Part shown: one piece after another, positions 49,655 through 59,312 of the stretch
How positions within the stretch are numbered: the stretch's first letter is position 1
How the letters are laid out: each line of letters opens with the position of its first letter
Origin: Niveispirillum sp.
Lineage (GTDB): Bacteria; Pseudomonadota; Alphaproteobacteria; Azospirillales; Azospirillaceae
Direction of reading: 5' to 3'
Assembly: GCF_017996735.1 (NCBI RefSeq)
Contig: NZ_JAGOGJ010000018.1
Span: forward strand, 1-64,000
DNA length: 64,000 nucleotides
The notes under the pieces: generated by a model
What the model saw: only the letters and a program-made list of their open reading frames with translations
The model's database searches: none
What the model was told of the DNA's origin: nothing
Program-made: the position numbers and the translations under genes

Positions 49655-50631
49655 CGGTTGCGCAGCCTCGGGTTGGCCAGGATGGCGGCGGTATCGGCCA
49701 CCAGCGCCAGCAGCAGATATGCCGTGCAGAAGATCATGGCGCAGGCCTGGAGCAGCGGCATGTCGCGGCTGGTGACGGCATTCACCATCAGGCTGGCCAG
49801 ACCCGGATAATTAAAGATCGTCTCGACGATGATGGCCCCGCCCAGCAGATAGGACAGCGACAGCACCATGGCATTGACGATGGGGCCGATGGCGTTGGGC
49901 AGCACATGGGTCAGCACCACGCGCGCCGGCTTGATACCCTTCAGCAGCGCCATCTCCACATAAGGCTGGTTAAGCTGCTGGATGATGGCGGCGCGGGTCA
50001 TGCGGGCCATCTGGGCGATCACGATCACCGACAGGGACAGGATCGGCATGGCCAGCGAACGCAACACCAGCCAGGGGCTGGCATCGGCGGGGATCAGCGC
50101 GATCGACGGCAGCCAGCGCAACTGGACGGAAAAGATCAGCACCGCCACCGTGGCCACCAGGAATTCCGGCAGGGCCACCATGGACAGGGTCGCCACATTC
50201 AGGCCCCGGTCCAGCCTTGTGTCGCGGTGCATGGCCGACAGGATGCCGATGGTCAGCGCCACCGGCACCGACACCAGGGCCGACAAGGCCGCCAGCAGCA
50301 GCGAATTGGGCAGGCGCGCGGCGATGACATCGGCCACGGCCATGTTCGCCACCAGCGAATACCCTGGATCACCGGTCAGCATACCCACCAGCCAACGCAC
50401 ATAGCGTTCCGGTGCGGGCCGGTCCAGACCGAACTTTTCCCGCAGCGCCGCGACCGCATCGGCGGTGGCCGCCTGGCCCAGCATTTCCTGCGCGGCGTCG
50501 CCGGGCAGAAGCTGGGCGATGAAAAACACGACAAGCGAGACCAGAAGCAAGGTCAGCGCACCCGACGCGATGCGTTTGCCGATCAGGGGCAGGGCGGTGG
50601 CCAGCAGGCCACGGGTCGCGGGTCCGGCCAT
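49651..50631 (-). CDS. ABC transporter permease (DppB type)
   Basis: 326 residues from the ATG at 50631 (GGGAGGG upstream), six membrane segments. VSLVVFFIAQLLPGDAAQEMLG near 25 and the coupling loop MTRAAIIQQLNQPYVEMALLKG near 205 are typical of DppB/OppB. The binding-protein gene ends five bases upstream, so the four transporter genes form one translated block. Confidence 0.92.
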   Translation of the reverse strand: MAGPATRGLLATALPLIGKRIASGALTLLLVSLVVFFIAQLLPGDAAQEMLGQAATADAVAALREKFGLDRPAPERYVRWLVGMLTGDPGYSLVANMAVADVIAARLPNSLLLAALSALVSVPVALTIGILSAMHRDTRLDRGLNVATLSMVALPEFLVATVAVLIFSVQLRWLPSIALIPADASPWLVLRSLAMPILSLSVIVIAQMARMTRAAIIQQLNQPYVEMALLKGIKPARVVLTHVLPNAIGPIVNAMVLSLSYLLGGAIIVETIFNYPGLASLMVNAVTSRDMPLLQACAMIFCTAYLLLALVADTAAILANPRLRNR

Positions 50632-50636
50632 GGCGA

Positions 50637-52163
50637 TCAGCCCTCCCACCAGACATGTTCAGGAAATTTGTAGCCCATGAACCCGCCCAGCGGGATGGGA
50701 CGCAGGCCCTTGACCCGCTTGTCGAACCCGTCGATCAGGTTGATGAAGACGGGGATGGCGGTGCCGCATTCGGCCGCCACGATTTCCTGCATCTCGCCAT
50801 AGATTTCCTTGCGCAGCGCAAAGTCACCCTGGGCGCGGGCTTCCAGCAGCAACCGGTCGAACCGTTCATTCTTCCAGCCGGTTTCGTTCCAGGCGGCATC
50901 CGACTTGAAGAACTGGCTGAACACCAGATCGGCCGTGGGCCGCGGGTTGGTGTTGCCGAAGCCCAGCGGATGCTTCATCCAATGGGTGGACCAGTAGCCA
51001 TCCGCCGGCATGCGGTTCACTGCCAGCTTCACCCCCACCTTGGCACCATATTCCTGCAAAACCGACGCCATGTCGACCGACCCCTCGGCCGCCGGCGAGC
51101 AATAGAGCGGCAGCGGCGTTGAGGGCAGGTCGGCGTGGGCGAAATGGTACCGCGCCTTGTCCAGATCCAATGTCCGTTGCGGCAGATCGGCACGAAAGAA
51201 CGGGTGAAACGGCGGGATCGGGTGATCGTTGCCGATGGTGGCGTAATCCCGGAACAGCGCCCGGTTCACCAACTCGCGGTCGAACAGATACTTCATGCCC
51301 AGCACAAAATCCGGGCTGCCCGTGGGCTTGCCGTCGCGGCGCATGATCAGGTTGGTGTAAAGGCCCGAGGGCGTGACCAGCAGATCATGCGTGCCGCTTT
51401 CCCGGATGCGGCGGGTGGAGCGTGGATTGACCGCGATGATCATCTGCACGTCGCCCGACAGCAGGGCATTGACCCGCGCCACCTCATCCGGGATGCCGAT
51501 CAGTTCCAGACTGTCCAGAAAGGGGCGGCCCTCGCGGAAATAATCCTCGTTGCGCACGCCGACGGTGCGCACGCCGGGCTGGAACGTCTGGCATCGGAAC
51601 GGGCCGGTACCGTTGGCTTTGCTGAAATCCGTGGTCCCGGCCTTGATGATGCTGAAATGCGACTGCGCCAGGATCGACGGCAGATCGACATTCGGGCTGG
51701 TCAGCACGATCTCCACATCGCGCGGCGACACGGCCCGGACAGAGGCCATCTGCGACGCGATGGGCTTGACCTTCGATCCCGATGCCGGGTCCTGCAGGCG
51801 CAGCAGGGAGAAGACCACGTCATCGGCGGTCAGGCTGCTGCCGTCATGGAACGTCACACCCGGACGCAGGACAACGTGCCAGGTCATCTGGTCTGCGCTG
51901 TCCAGGCTTTCGGCCAGGCAGAGATAGGGCTGGCCATTCTCGTCATAATCCGTCAGCCCGTTATAGAACATGGCGTGACGGCAATAATCGGTGGACAAGG
52001 CCCCCTTGGCGGGGTCCAGCGTATCGGCGGTGGAACTGGACATGCAGGCGGCCGTGACATGGCCGCCGCGCCGGGTCTGTGCGCCGGCCAGCCGGGGCAT
52101 CAGCAGCGGCATCATGCCGGCGGCCAGGCCTGTGCCCAGCATCTGGCGTCGGGAAAGGCGCAT
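50637..52163 (-). CDS. ABC transporter substrate-binding protein (family 5)
   Basis: 508 residues from the ATG at 52163 (GAGGGG upstream), with a twin-arginine-like signal (LSRRQMLGTG). Family 5 features: ADTLDPAKGALSTDYCRHAMFYNGL near 45, then WHVVLRPGVTFHDGSSLTADDVVFS near 95, split at conserved glycines. It binds a peptide, opine or similar ligand and delivers it to the permeases encoded next. The operon's oxidases suggest an amine-bearing compound. Confidence 0.92.
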   Translation of the reverse strand: MRLSRRQMLGTGLAAGMMPLLMPRLAGAQTRRGGHVTAACMSSSTADTLDPAKGALSTDYCRHAMFYNGLTDYDENGQPYLCLAESLDSADQMTWHVVLRPGVTFHDGSSLTADDVVFSLLRLQDPASGSKVKPIASQMASVRAVSPRDVEIVLTSPNVDLPSILAQSHFSIIKAGTTDFSKANGTGPFRCQTFQPGVRTVGVRNEDYFREGRPFLDSLELIGIPDEVARVNALLSGDVQMIIAVNPRSTRRIRESGTHDLLVTPSGLYTNLIMRRDGKPTGSPDFVLGMKYLFDRELVNRALFRDYATIGNDHPIPPFHPFFRADLPQRTLDLDKARYHFAHADLPSTPLPLYCSPAAEGSVDMASVLQEYGAKVGVKLAVNRMPADGYWSTHWMKHPLGFGNTNPRPTADLVFSQFFKSDAAWNETGWKNERFDRLLLEARAQGDFALRKEIYGEMQEIVAAECGTAIPVFINLIDGFDKRVKGLRPIPLGGFMGYKFPEHVWWEG

Positions 52164-52171
52164 GGGGCCCC

Positions 52172-53458
52172 TCAATGCAGGATGTCCTGGATACGATAGT
52201 AAAGGCCGACCAGCGGCAGGAACCAGGGCTTGCCCAGATGGCCCGGCACGGGCGGCCAGGACAGATCGGCCCAGGGATTGGCCGAACGGTCGCCGCCCAT
52301 GACCCGGGCCATGCGCTCGCCCATATGCACCGCCATCTGCGTGCCATGGCCGCTATAGCCCATGGCGTAGAAGATGCCGTCATGCTCGCCGGCGCGCGGC
52401 AGGCGGTCGGCCGTCAGGTCGACCATGCCGCCCCAGCAATAATCCACCCGCACATCCTTCAGCGCCGGGAACATCTCCCGCAGCGTCGCATCCAGAATGC
52501 GCCCGCTCTTGGCGTCCGACAGCGGGTCCGACACGGCAAACCGGGCGCGGCCGCCGAAGATCAGGCGGTTGTCGGGCGACAGGCGGAAATAGTTACCGAT
52601 ATTCTTGCTGGTGACATAGTTGCGCTTGCCGGGGAACAGGCCGGCCGTCAGCGCCTCGGGCAGGGGCTCCGTCGCGATCACGAAGGACCCGACCGACACG
52701 ATGCGCCGCCGGAACCAGCCGAAGGGACCGACGGGGCTGGCCCCGCCCGTGGCCACCAGCACCTGTTTGGCCTGGATATTTCCCTTCGGTGTCCGAAGTT
52801 CCCAGCCGCCGCTGGCGGCATTGGTCAGGCCAACGACCGGTGCGCCTTCATGGATGACGGCCCCTTTTCGCGCCGCCGCCTCGGCCAGACCCACGCCGAA
52901 CCTGCCGACATGCAACTGGCCGCTGGTGGTCTGCAGCAGGCCGCCATGAAAGGCGTCGGACCTTATTTCCGACGCCAGATCGGCCCGCGACAGCAGGCGG
53001 ACATGGGGATCGACGGTCGCCAGCGTCTCCGCCGCGCGGGCCAGCTTGTCATAATGTTCCGGCTTGGCTGCCAGCTTCAGCCGGCCGCAGCGGCGAAAGG
53101 AACAGTCGATCCCTTCCTCGCGGGCGATCCGTTCGACATCATCCACGGCATCGACATGCGCCTGATAGAACTTCCGCGCCGTCTCCACCCCGAAACGGCC
53201 GGCCAGGGCGGCGAAGTCGTGGGCGGTGCCGCTGTTGCACTGGCCGCCATTGCGGCCCGACGCCTCGCCCACCACCCGGCCTGCCTCCAGCACCATGACG
53301 CTGGCGCCTCGCTTTGCCAGGGCCAGGGCTGCCGACAGGCCGGTGAAGCCCCCCCCGATGACAGCCACATCCACGCGCCCCTCAACAGGCCCCGCGGCCC
53401 CGCCGGTAAAGCGGGGGGCCGTGTCCAGCCAGTAGGAAAGGGTTTGCGAAGCGGTCAT
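52172..53458 (-). CDS. DAO-family FAD oxidase (gamma-glutamylputrescine-oxidase-like)
   Basis: 428 residues. The FAD motif DVAVIGGGFTGLSAALALAKRGASV begins near 29 (glycines GGGFTG). EASGRNGGQCNSG near 65 and the C-terminal GYSGHGTQMAVHMGERMA are landmarks of the PuuB/OrdL branch, which oxidises N-alkyl or gamma-glutamyl amines. It is the first gene of the transporter operon; the family 5 binding-protein ATG lies nine bases after its stop. Substrate specificity is inferred loosely. Confidence 0.88.
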   Translation of the reverse strand: MTASQTLSYWLDTAPRFTGGAAGPVEGRVDVAVIGGGFTGLSAALALAKRGASVMVLEAGRVVGEASGRNGGQCNSGTAHDFAALAGRFGVETARKFYQAHVDAVDDVERIAREEGIDCSFRRCGRLKLAAKPEHYDKLARAAETLATVDPHVRLLSRADLASEIRSDAFHGGLLQTTSGQLHVGRFGVGLAEAAARKGAVIHEGAPVVGLTNAASGGWELRTPKGNIQAKQVLVATGGASPVGPFGWFRRRIVSVGSFVIATEPLPEALTAGLFPGKRNYVTSKNIGNYFRLSPDNRLIFGGRARFAVSDPLSDAKSGRILDATLREMFPALKDVRVDYCWGGMVDLTADRLPRAGEHDGIFYAMGYSGHGTQMAVHMGERMARVMGGDRSANPWADLSWPPVPGHLGKPWFLPLVGLYYRIQDILH

Positions 53459-53526
53459 GGACGATCACCGGGTTGCGATTGTGAAAGCTGCTTGATGGTA
53501 TTGCTGCGACCTTCGCCGCTCCTCTC

Positions 53527-53636
53527 CTCATCCCCGCGGAAGCGGGGACCCGGCGCAGAGCGGCGTCTGCCGCGATACCGGTCATATCGGCGCTGACTGC
53601 GCCTTATGCCGGGCCCCCGCTCATCAAGGGGGTGAC
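53527..53636. repeat. Inverted-repeat (palindromic) intergenic element
   Basis: One end reads TCATCCCCGCGGAAGCGGGG followed by ACCCGGCGCAGAGCG; the other end on the opposite strand reads TCACCCCCTTGATGAGCGGG followed by GGCCCGGCATAAGGCG. Each end has its own hairpin, and together they form an imperfect inverted repeat of about 110 bp, like REP- or MITE-type elements. It separates the HAD gene from the oxidase operon. Confidence 0.6.
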
Positions 53637-53659
53637 ACAAAAGCGCGTTAACGGATAAC

Positions 53660-54328
53660 TCACAGCCCCAGCAGCGCCGGCAGGATGCCGATATGCGGGA
53701 TTTCGTAATCGCGATAATTGGGGTTGGTCGGCTCATGGCCGCGCGCCACGAAGACGCGGGCGCCAAAGCCCAGGTCGGTCGCGCTGTTCTGGTCATAGCG
53801 GAAGCTGGAGGAGACATGCATCATCTCCTCCGGACCGCAGCCCAACTGGTCGAACATATATTCGAACGCCTGGAAACGCGGCTTGTAGGCCTGGGCCTGC
53901 TGCGCGGTATAGACGCGATGGAACGGGGCACCCAGCAGGGCCACATTGTGGTGGATCTGCTCGTTCATGGCGTTGGACAGGATGACCAGCGGGATTTCCT
54001 TGGCCACCTTGGACAGGCCGGCCGGCACATCCGGATGCGGGCCCCAGGTGGGCACGGCGTCATAGATGCGGCGGGCTTCCTCGGGCCGGAATTCGACCTT
54101 CCACTTCTTGGCTGTGCGCTCCACGGCATTGTGGATGACCTGATCATAGGGCTTCCAGGCGCCCAGCACCTCGTCCAGGCGATAGGCGGAAAAGTCCTTG
54201 CAGAACTTTTCCATATGTTCCGGCGCGATACGGTCCGGGAACATCTCGCGCGCCATCTCCGACATACGGAAACGGGTCAGCGTGCCATAGCAGTCGAAGG
54301 AGATGTATTTGGGCCGGAAGGGGGCCAT
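53660..54328 (-). CDS. HAD-superfamily type II haloacid dehalogenase-like hydrolase
   Basis: 222 residues from the ATG at 54328. FDCYGTLT near 11 contains the nucleophile Asp12; VILSNAM near 110 is the second motif; YKPRFQAFEYMF supplies the lysine, and RYDQNSATDLGF near 180 the acidic pair. Overall it follows the L-2-haloacid dehalogenase (type II) layout. Dehalogenase activity is possible, but many members act on phosphates or have unknown substrates. It lies upstream of the oxidase operon on the same strand. Confidence 0.85.
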   Translation of the reverse strand: MAPFRPKYISFDCYGTLTRFRMSEMAREMFPDRIAPEHMEKFCKDFSAYRLDEVLGAWKPYDQVIHNAVERTAKKWKVEFRPEEARRIYDAVPTWGPHPDVPAGLSKVAKEIPLVILSNAMNEQIHHNVALLGAPFHRVYTAQQAQAYKPRFQAFEYMFDQLGCGPEEMMHVSSSFRYDQNSATDLGFGARVFVARGHEPTNPNYRDYEIPHIGILPALLGL

Positions 54329-54502
54329 GGCGTCGTCTTTCCATTGCTGCGGTGAAGATCGGGAGGGGCCGTCCAGCCCCCTGCACAAGAGATATTAGGC
54401 CATGGCGGAACCGGAACATCTGTCTGAAAGCGGGGAGGGGACGGCAGGGAATGCGGATTTCCCCGGCACCGGTGCGGCATGTTCTGCCGCACCATCTTCC
54501 GC

Positions 54503-55429
54503 TCAATATCCCCGCGTCCGGTCCACCTGTCCCTGCATGGTCTGGCCGGCCTGATGGCGGCGGATATTGGCGATCAGAACCTCCGCCGACGAATCATCGC
54601 GGGTCTGGCTGGCCACATGCGGCGTCAACAGGATACGGGGATGCGACCAGAACGGATGGTCGGCCGCCGCCGGCTCGGTATTCAGCACATCGATGACGGC
54701 ACCCGACAAATGGCCGCTATCCAATGCGGCCAGCAGATCCGCCTCCACCAGATGCCCGCCACGCCCGACATTGATGATGGCGGCACCGCGCGGCAGAAGA
54801 TGGAAGCTTTTGCGGCACAAAATGCCGCGCGTGTCCCCGGTCAGCGGCAGCAGGCAGATCAGGATGTCGCAGCCCGACAGAAAGGCGGGCAGGGCGTCGG
54901 CACCCGCGAAGATTTCCACGCCCTCGACCGTGCCACCCGACCGGCTCCACCCGCGCAGCGGAAAACCGAAGGGACGCAGGGCCGCCAGCACTGCCTTGCC
55001 CAGATTGCCCAGCCCCATCACACCGACCCGCCGTCCGTCCGCCGGCAGCAGGGGACGTGGTGCCCAGCGGTGGTCAGCCTGCGCCTGCCGGTAATCCAGC
55101 ATCTCGCGGTGCAGGGCCAGGGTGGCGAAGGTGGCGTATTGCACCATGCCGTCGGTCAGGCCCGGCTCCATCATGCGAACCACCTTCACCGGGGCCGGCA
55201 CCTGCGACAGGTCCAGTTGATCCACCCCGGCCCCCACGGAGAACAGAACCTCCAGGTTCGGCAATCCGTGCAGCAAGTCGCGGGTCACGGTCCAGGCCGC
55301 CAGATACCGGATATCGGCGGCGTCGCCGATATCCGGCCAGGTCCGGAACGGCACATCGGGCGCCAGCCGTGCGAAGGCCTCACCCCAGACACGGCCCCGT
55401 TCGGCCGATGATTTGAACAGGAAAGCCAT
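54503..55429 (-). CDS. D-isomer-specific 2-hydroxyacid dehydrogenase (GhrA-like)
   Basis: 308 residues from the ATG at 55429 (AGGAG upstream). The NAD(P)-binding motif GVMGLGNLGKAVL lies near 136, the INVGRGGHLVE arginine region near 220, and LTPHVASQTR with the catalytic histidine near 277. It reduces glyoxylate or hydroxypyruvate, or oxidises 2-hydroxyacids. A keto acid released by the nearby amine oxidases would be a sensible substrate; this is an inference. Confidence 0.88.
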   Translation of the reverse strand: MAFLFKSSAERGRVWGEAFARLAPDVPFRTWPDIGDAADIRYLAAWTVTRDLLHGLPNLEVLFSVGAGVDQLDLSQVPAPVKVVRMMEPGLTDGMVQYATFATLALHREMLDYRQAQADHRWAPRPLLPADGRRVGVMGLGNLGKAVLAALRPFGFPLRGWSRSGGTVEGVEIFAGADALPAFLSGCDILICLLPLTGDTRGILCRKSFHLLPRGAAIINVGRGGHLVEADLLAALDSGHLSGAVIDVLNTEPAAADHPFWSHPRILLTPHVASQTRDDSSAEVLIANIRRHQAGQTMQGQVDRTRGY

Positions 55430-55458
55430 GGGATATGCTCCTGCCGGGACAAACAAAA

Positions 55459-55491
55459 ACCCCCGCCCAGGGGGAACCAGCGGGCGGGGGT
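55459..55491 (-). terminator. Rho-independent terminator of the TonB receptor gene
   Basis: Read on the minus strand, ACCCCCGCCC pairs with GGGCGGGGGT and is followed by TTTTGTTTG. It lies 29 bases after the receptor stop codon at 55520. Confidence 0.85.
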
Positions 55492-55519
55492 GTCGAGTTT
55501 ACAAGGAGTGGTACAGGGA

Positions 55520-57667
55520 TCAGAAGCTGTAGCTGACCCGACCGGTGACGGTGCGCGGCGTACCGGGCGCCACCCACAGTCGGGCGTAGGAAGAAGCGTA
55601 GTAGCGCTTGTCGAACAGGTTGTTCACATCGACCGACACCTTGACCTGCTCCGTCGGCTCGTAAGAGGCCTGCAGCTTCACCAGCGTGTAGCTGGGCAGA
55701 TAGAAGCTGACACCCGTCTCACCCAGGCGCTTGGAGACATGGTTGATGCCGCCACCGACGCTGGCGGTACCCTCGCCAAGCTCGAAATCCTTGAACAGCA
55801 TCAGGTTGGCCGTGTGCTTGGGCACATTGATCAGCGGGTCACCCTCGCGGATCGGCAGGGCGAAGTTGGGGTCCAGGAAATCCTCCGCCACCTCGGCATC
55901 GGTATAGGCATAGGTGACGAACAGGCGGGTATCAGCCGGCAGCTTGGCGTTCAGGTCGAATTCCACGCCCTTGCTGCGGGCGGACCCGACGGCCATGGAG
56001 AAGCCGGCATTGACGGGATCGGCCGTCAGCACGTTGGTCTTCTTCATGGTGTACAGCGACACCGTGCTGTTCAGCTTGCCGTCATCGCTCTCATACTTGG
56101 CGCCCACCTCGTACGACTTGGACTTTTCCGGCTCGAACAGAGTGCCATTGGCGGAACTGCCGCTGTTGGGGCGGAAACCCTTGCCATAGCTGGCATAGAG
56201 GCTGATCTCGTCCGTGGCGTTATAGACGATGCCGCCCTGCGGGCTGAATTCCTTGTAGGAGCGGACCTTGGGATTGGTGGCCGACAGGGCGACGGCATTG
56301 TCCCGCAGGTCGCGCTTGAAATCGTCATAACGGCCGCCGAAGCGGATCTTGAAATTCTCCGTGATGTCGATCTGGTCCTGCAGGTAGATACCCCAGGCGT
56401 CCTGAACCTCGTGCGTGTTGGTCAGCACGGCGTTGGGCGTGGGCAGGTTGCCATAGACGGGATTGAAGACGTCGATGGCATTGTTGGCCGTGGTGATCGG
56501 CCGGCCGGCGGTATAGGCCGGCGGACGGTAACGGCGCTGCAAAGTGTCGATGGTGAACTTGTCCCAGTCGGCACCCGTGATCAGGTGATGGGTGAATGCG
56601 CCGGTGGTAAAGGTGCCGGACAGTTCACCGCGCACCACGCCATGTTCAGTGTCATAGTCGCGCTGGCGGCGCTGACGCGACAGGTACTGGTTGGTGGAAT
56701 TCAGCGTCTGGCGCCCACCCGCCAATTCGGCCTCGGTGGAGAAGCCTTCGAAGGAGGTCTCCTTATAGCTGCCGCCCAGCAGCAGTGACCAATCGTCAGC
56801 CAGGTCGTGCTGCAACTGCACCTGATGGCCCAGCACGTCGATCTGGATGGGGCCGTCGCCCGGTTCACCCAGGAAACGGGCGCGGGGCAGGGCGCCCAGA
56901 TCGCCGTTCACGGCCACGATGCCACGGTCGAACGGCACCTTCTGGTCCACATATTCCATCTCATAGGACACGGTCGTGTCCTCGGTCAGGACCGCCAGGA
57001 TGGAGGGGGAAGCGACCAGCTTCTTGCTGTCCAGTGTGTCGCGGAAACTGCCCGCATCCTCATACGCTGCGTTCAGGCGGATGGCGATGCTTTGCGTGAC
57101 GGGGCCGGTGATGTCGCCTTCGACACGATAGGTGTCATAGCTGCCGGCCGAGGCGGCGACGCTGCCCTTGGTCTTGAATTCCGGCTTCTTGGTGATGATG
57201 TTCACCGTGCCGCCGGGTTCGCCACGGCCGAACAGGGCGGAGTTGGGGCCTTTCAGCACCTCGATCCGCTCCACGTTCGACGCGTCGCGCGGGCCGCCGT
57301 AACCACGGCCGCCATTGAAGCCGTTGACCAGGAAGCCGCTGGGGAAGTTCTCGTCGCCGGCGAAGCCGCGGACCGCAAAGCTGTCCCATAGGCCGCCGAA
57401 ATTATTCTGCTTGGCGATGCCGGAAGCCAGTTCCAGGGCGCCTTCCAGCTTGGTGATGCCCAGATCCTGGAGCAACTCACCGTCAAGGACCTGGATGGCC
57501 TGCGGCGTCTCTTTCAGGGCGACATCGCCGCGATAGGCCTGACGCTGGCCTACGACAATGATTTCTTCCAAGGCGCCATCGGCGGGTTGGGCGGTCGCCA
57601 CAGGGGCGAGAGCCACGCAGGCGGCGGTGGCGGCAAGCGCCAGGCGGAACCGGTTAGTCGCATACAT
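55520..57667 (-). CDS. TonB-dependent (siderophore-type) outer-membrane receptor
   Basis: 715 residues from the ATG at 57667 (AAGGGGA upstream), with a signal peptide of about 27 residues. The TonB box region EEIIVVGQ near 35 is followed by a plug domain (KETPQAIQVLD near 50, ALFGRGEPGGTVNIITKKP near 140). The beta-barrel ends in SYSF with a terminal aromatic residue. The plug pattern is of the siderophore-receptor group. Iron-dependent regulation is likely, but no clear Fur site was seen in the 274 bases upstream. No FecR-type or ABC partner is adjacent. Confidence 0.93.
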   Translation of the reverse strand: MYATNRFRLALAATAACVALAPVATAQPADGALEEIIVVGQRQAYRGDVALKETPQAIQVLDGELLQDLGITKLEGALELASGIAKQNNFGGLWDSFAVRGFAGDENFPSGFLVNGFNGGRGYGGPRDASNVERIEVLKGPNSALFGRGEPGGTVNIITKKPEFKTKGSVAASAGSYDTYRVEGDITGPVTQSIAIRLNAAYEDAGSFRDTLDSKKLVASPSILAVLTEDTTVSYEMEYVDQKVPFDRGIVAVNGDLGALPRARFLGEPGDGPIQIDVLGHQVQLQHDLADDWSLLLGGSYKETSFEGFSTEAELAGGRQTLNSTNQYLSRQRRQRDYDTEHGVVRGELSGTFTTGAFTHHLITGADWDKFTIDTLQRRYRPPAYTAGRPITTANNAIDVFNPVYGNLPTPNAVLTNTHEVQDAWGIYLQDQIDITENFKIRFGGRYDDFKRDLRDNAVALSATNPKVRSYKEFSPQGGIVYNATDEISLYASYGKGFRPNSGSSANGTLFEPEKSKSYEVGAKYESDDGKLNSTVSLYTMKKTNVLTADPVNAGFSMAVGSARSKGVEFDLNAKLPADTRLFVTYAYTDAEVAEDFLDPNFALPIREGDPLINVPKHTANLMLFKDFELGEGTASVGGGINHVSKRLGETGVSFYLPSYTLVKLQASYEPTEQVKVSVDVNNLFDKRYYASSYARLWVAPGTPRTVTGRVSYSF

Positions 57668-57941
57668 CGTTGATCCCCTTTGTGAAGCTGCTCCGCTGTT
57701 CACTCTTCGCGGCGCTGGCCCTGCCGGGCCGTTATTTCGTGCCGCCTGTTATGTTATAACGTTCCTCTGGGGCAAGACCTTTTTTGAATGACCCGCGGTC
57801 TCTTTCCCCTCACCCGATCAGCTTAGGCCGTACGGCAGATAATTTTGCTCGAAGCGGCCGGTTGCGGCGGTGTGTTGTATTGTTGTAGGGCTCAAATGCG
57901 CGGATTATGCCGGGGCGAAAACCCGCGCTTTTTCGGCGCGC

Positions 57942-59147
57942 TTACAGGTATTTCAGCCACCAGATGTCGCGGCGGCGCTGCTTCAGGCCCGCGAACCAGC
58001 GGGTGGGCAGGTACAGCGGCACCAGCAGGATGGCGACCCAGACCCAGACGGTGGAGACATTGTCCACGCCGAAGAACTGACCCTTGTTCAGCCCGTACAG
58101 GGCGACCGCGACCAGATACAGCGCCTTCAGCACATAAAGGTGCAGAAGATAGAAGAACATGGGCGCACCGCCGAACATGGCCAGGTACGGCATGATCCGG
58201 CTGTCCTGATACTTCTCGAACAGCGCCAGCAGCAGCACGCCCGTGCCCACCGTCGGCAGCAGGAACAGCAGCGACGGCGGATATTTGGTCAGCGACAGGA
58301 AGGCCATGACACTGTGCAGCGTGTCGACGCCCGGCACCCAGGGCTTGTCGCCATAGATGTTCAGCGCACGGATCACCACAAACCCCGCCAGCATGATGCT
58401 GCCCGTCAGGATCAGACGGCGGCGGCGGACCAGCGCGTCGGCCCCCCTGGCGAACCAGGGACCGGTGGCATAGCCCAGCAGGATTACGCCGATCCAGGGC
58501 AGGATGGGGTAGGTGGTCTTGGCGATCAGACCGCCGCCCAGCTCGATCACCGACCGCTGGTGCAGCACGGCCCAGATCTCAAAAAAGGCATCGCCGGGCG
58601 CCAGCCGGATCGGGTCCAGCAGATTATGCCCCAGCACAATGACCAGACCCAGCACCACCTGCGCCGCGCGCGGCAGATGCAGCAGCCCGGCCAGCGCGAT
58701 CATGGAAATGCCGATGGCCCAGATTACCTGCAGCCAGAAAGTCTGCGGCGGGAACTGCGCCGACCAGGCGAAGCCCACGAAGGTCAGTTCCAGGAAGATC
58801 AGGAACAGCCCGCGCTTCAGCAGGAACATGGAGGTCTCGGCCTTGCTGTGCGACTGGCCGTAAAGCCAGGCCGACAGGCCGGTCAGCGCCACAAAGGTCG
58901 GTGCGCAGAAGGTGGACAGAAGGCGCGTGAAGAACAGCGCCGGGTCCGTGGTCGTCGTATCGACCGGGTCCGTCACCTGCATGTGCAGGAACCAGGTTTC
59001 CCGCACATGGTCCACCAGCATAAAAACCATGACCAGACCACGCAACGCGTCGATCGCCACCAGACGCGCATGTGCCTTGGCGGCGGCCAGTGTCCTGCCG
59101 GCACCGGCTGCTTTTGTCTGTCCGTCCATACCCGTAATGCTGGTCAT
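57942..59147 (-). CDS. DUF1624/HGSNAT-like polytopic membrane protein
   Basis: 401 residues with about ten membrane segments. The N-terminal RLVAIDALRGLVMVFMLVDHV (near 28; R-x3-D-xLRG with a following histidine) and the later FGGAPMFFYLLHLYVLK are typical of the acyltransferase-like DUF1624 family related to heparan-alpha-glucosaminide N-acetyltransferase. The acyl acceptor is unknown. The gene is divergent from the arsenic operon and lies upstream of the TonB receptor on the same strand. Confidence 0.85.
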   Translation of the reverse strand: MTSITGMDGQTKAAGAGRTLAAAKAHARLVAIDALRGLVMVFMLVDHVRETWFLHMQVTDPVDTTTTDPALFFTRLLSTFCAPTFVALTGLSAWLYGQSHSKAETSMFLLKRGLFLIFLELTFVGFAWSAQFPPQTFWLQVIWAIGISMIALAGLLHLPRAAQVVLGLVIVLGHNLLDPIRLAPGDAFFEIWAVLHQRSVIELGGGLIAKTTYPILPWIGVILLGYATGPWFARGADALVRRRRLILTGSIMLAGFVVIRALNIYGDKPWVPGVDTLHSVMAFLSLTKYPPSLLFLLPTVGTGVLLLALFEKYQDSRIMPYLAMFGGAPMFFYLLHLYVLKALYLVAVALYGLNKGQFFGVDNVSTVWVWVAILLVPLYLPTRWFAGLKQRRRDIWWLKYL

Positions 59148-59288
59148 GCCGTGAACCCCCGTCCGCTGCGATGCGCCTTTTTCCGGCGTCTTGGATCAGA
59201 TTATCCCTGCATGCGGTGCGTATATGCGGAAATACGGGGGGCGGCAGTCAATGCTGCCGAAATGGGCGCGGTGGACAGCAGGCGGATA

Positions 59289-59306
59289 TTTCGATCAATG
59301 TCGAAA
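59289..59306. promoter_or_regulatory. ArsR-type operator, distal box
   Basis: TTTCGA-N6-TCGAAA, a perfect palindrome about 41 bases (centre to centre) upstream of the proximal box, close to four helical turns. It could also control the divergent gene at 59147. Confidence 0.6.
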
Positions 59307-59312
59307 TGACTC

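Noticed and set aside
52079-53596. Open frame of 505 codons on the plus strand
   Set aside because: Antisense to the DAO-family oxidase that carries clear FAD motifs.
57870-59309. Open frame of 479 codons on the plus strand
   Set aside because: It is antisense to the DUF1624-like membrane protein and is rich in Gln, Arg and His, as is usual for shadow frames in GC-rich DNA. The opposite strand gives a clean family match.
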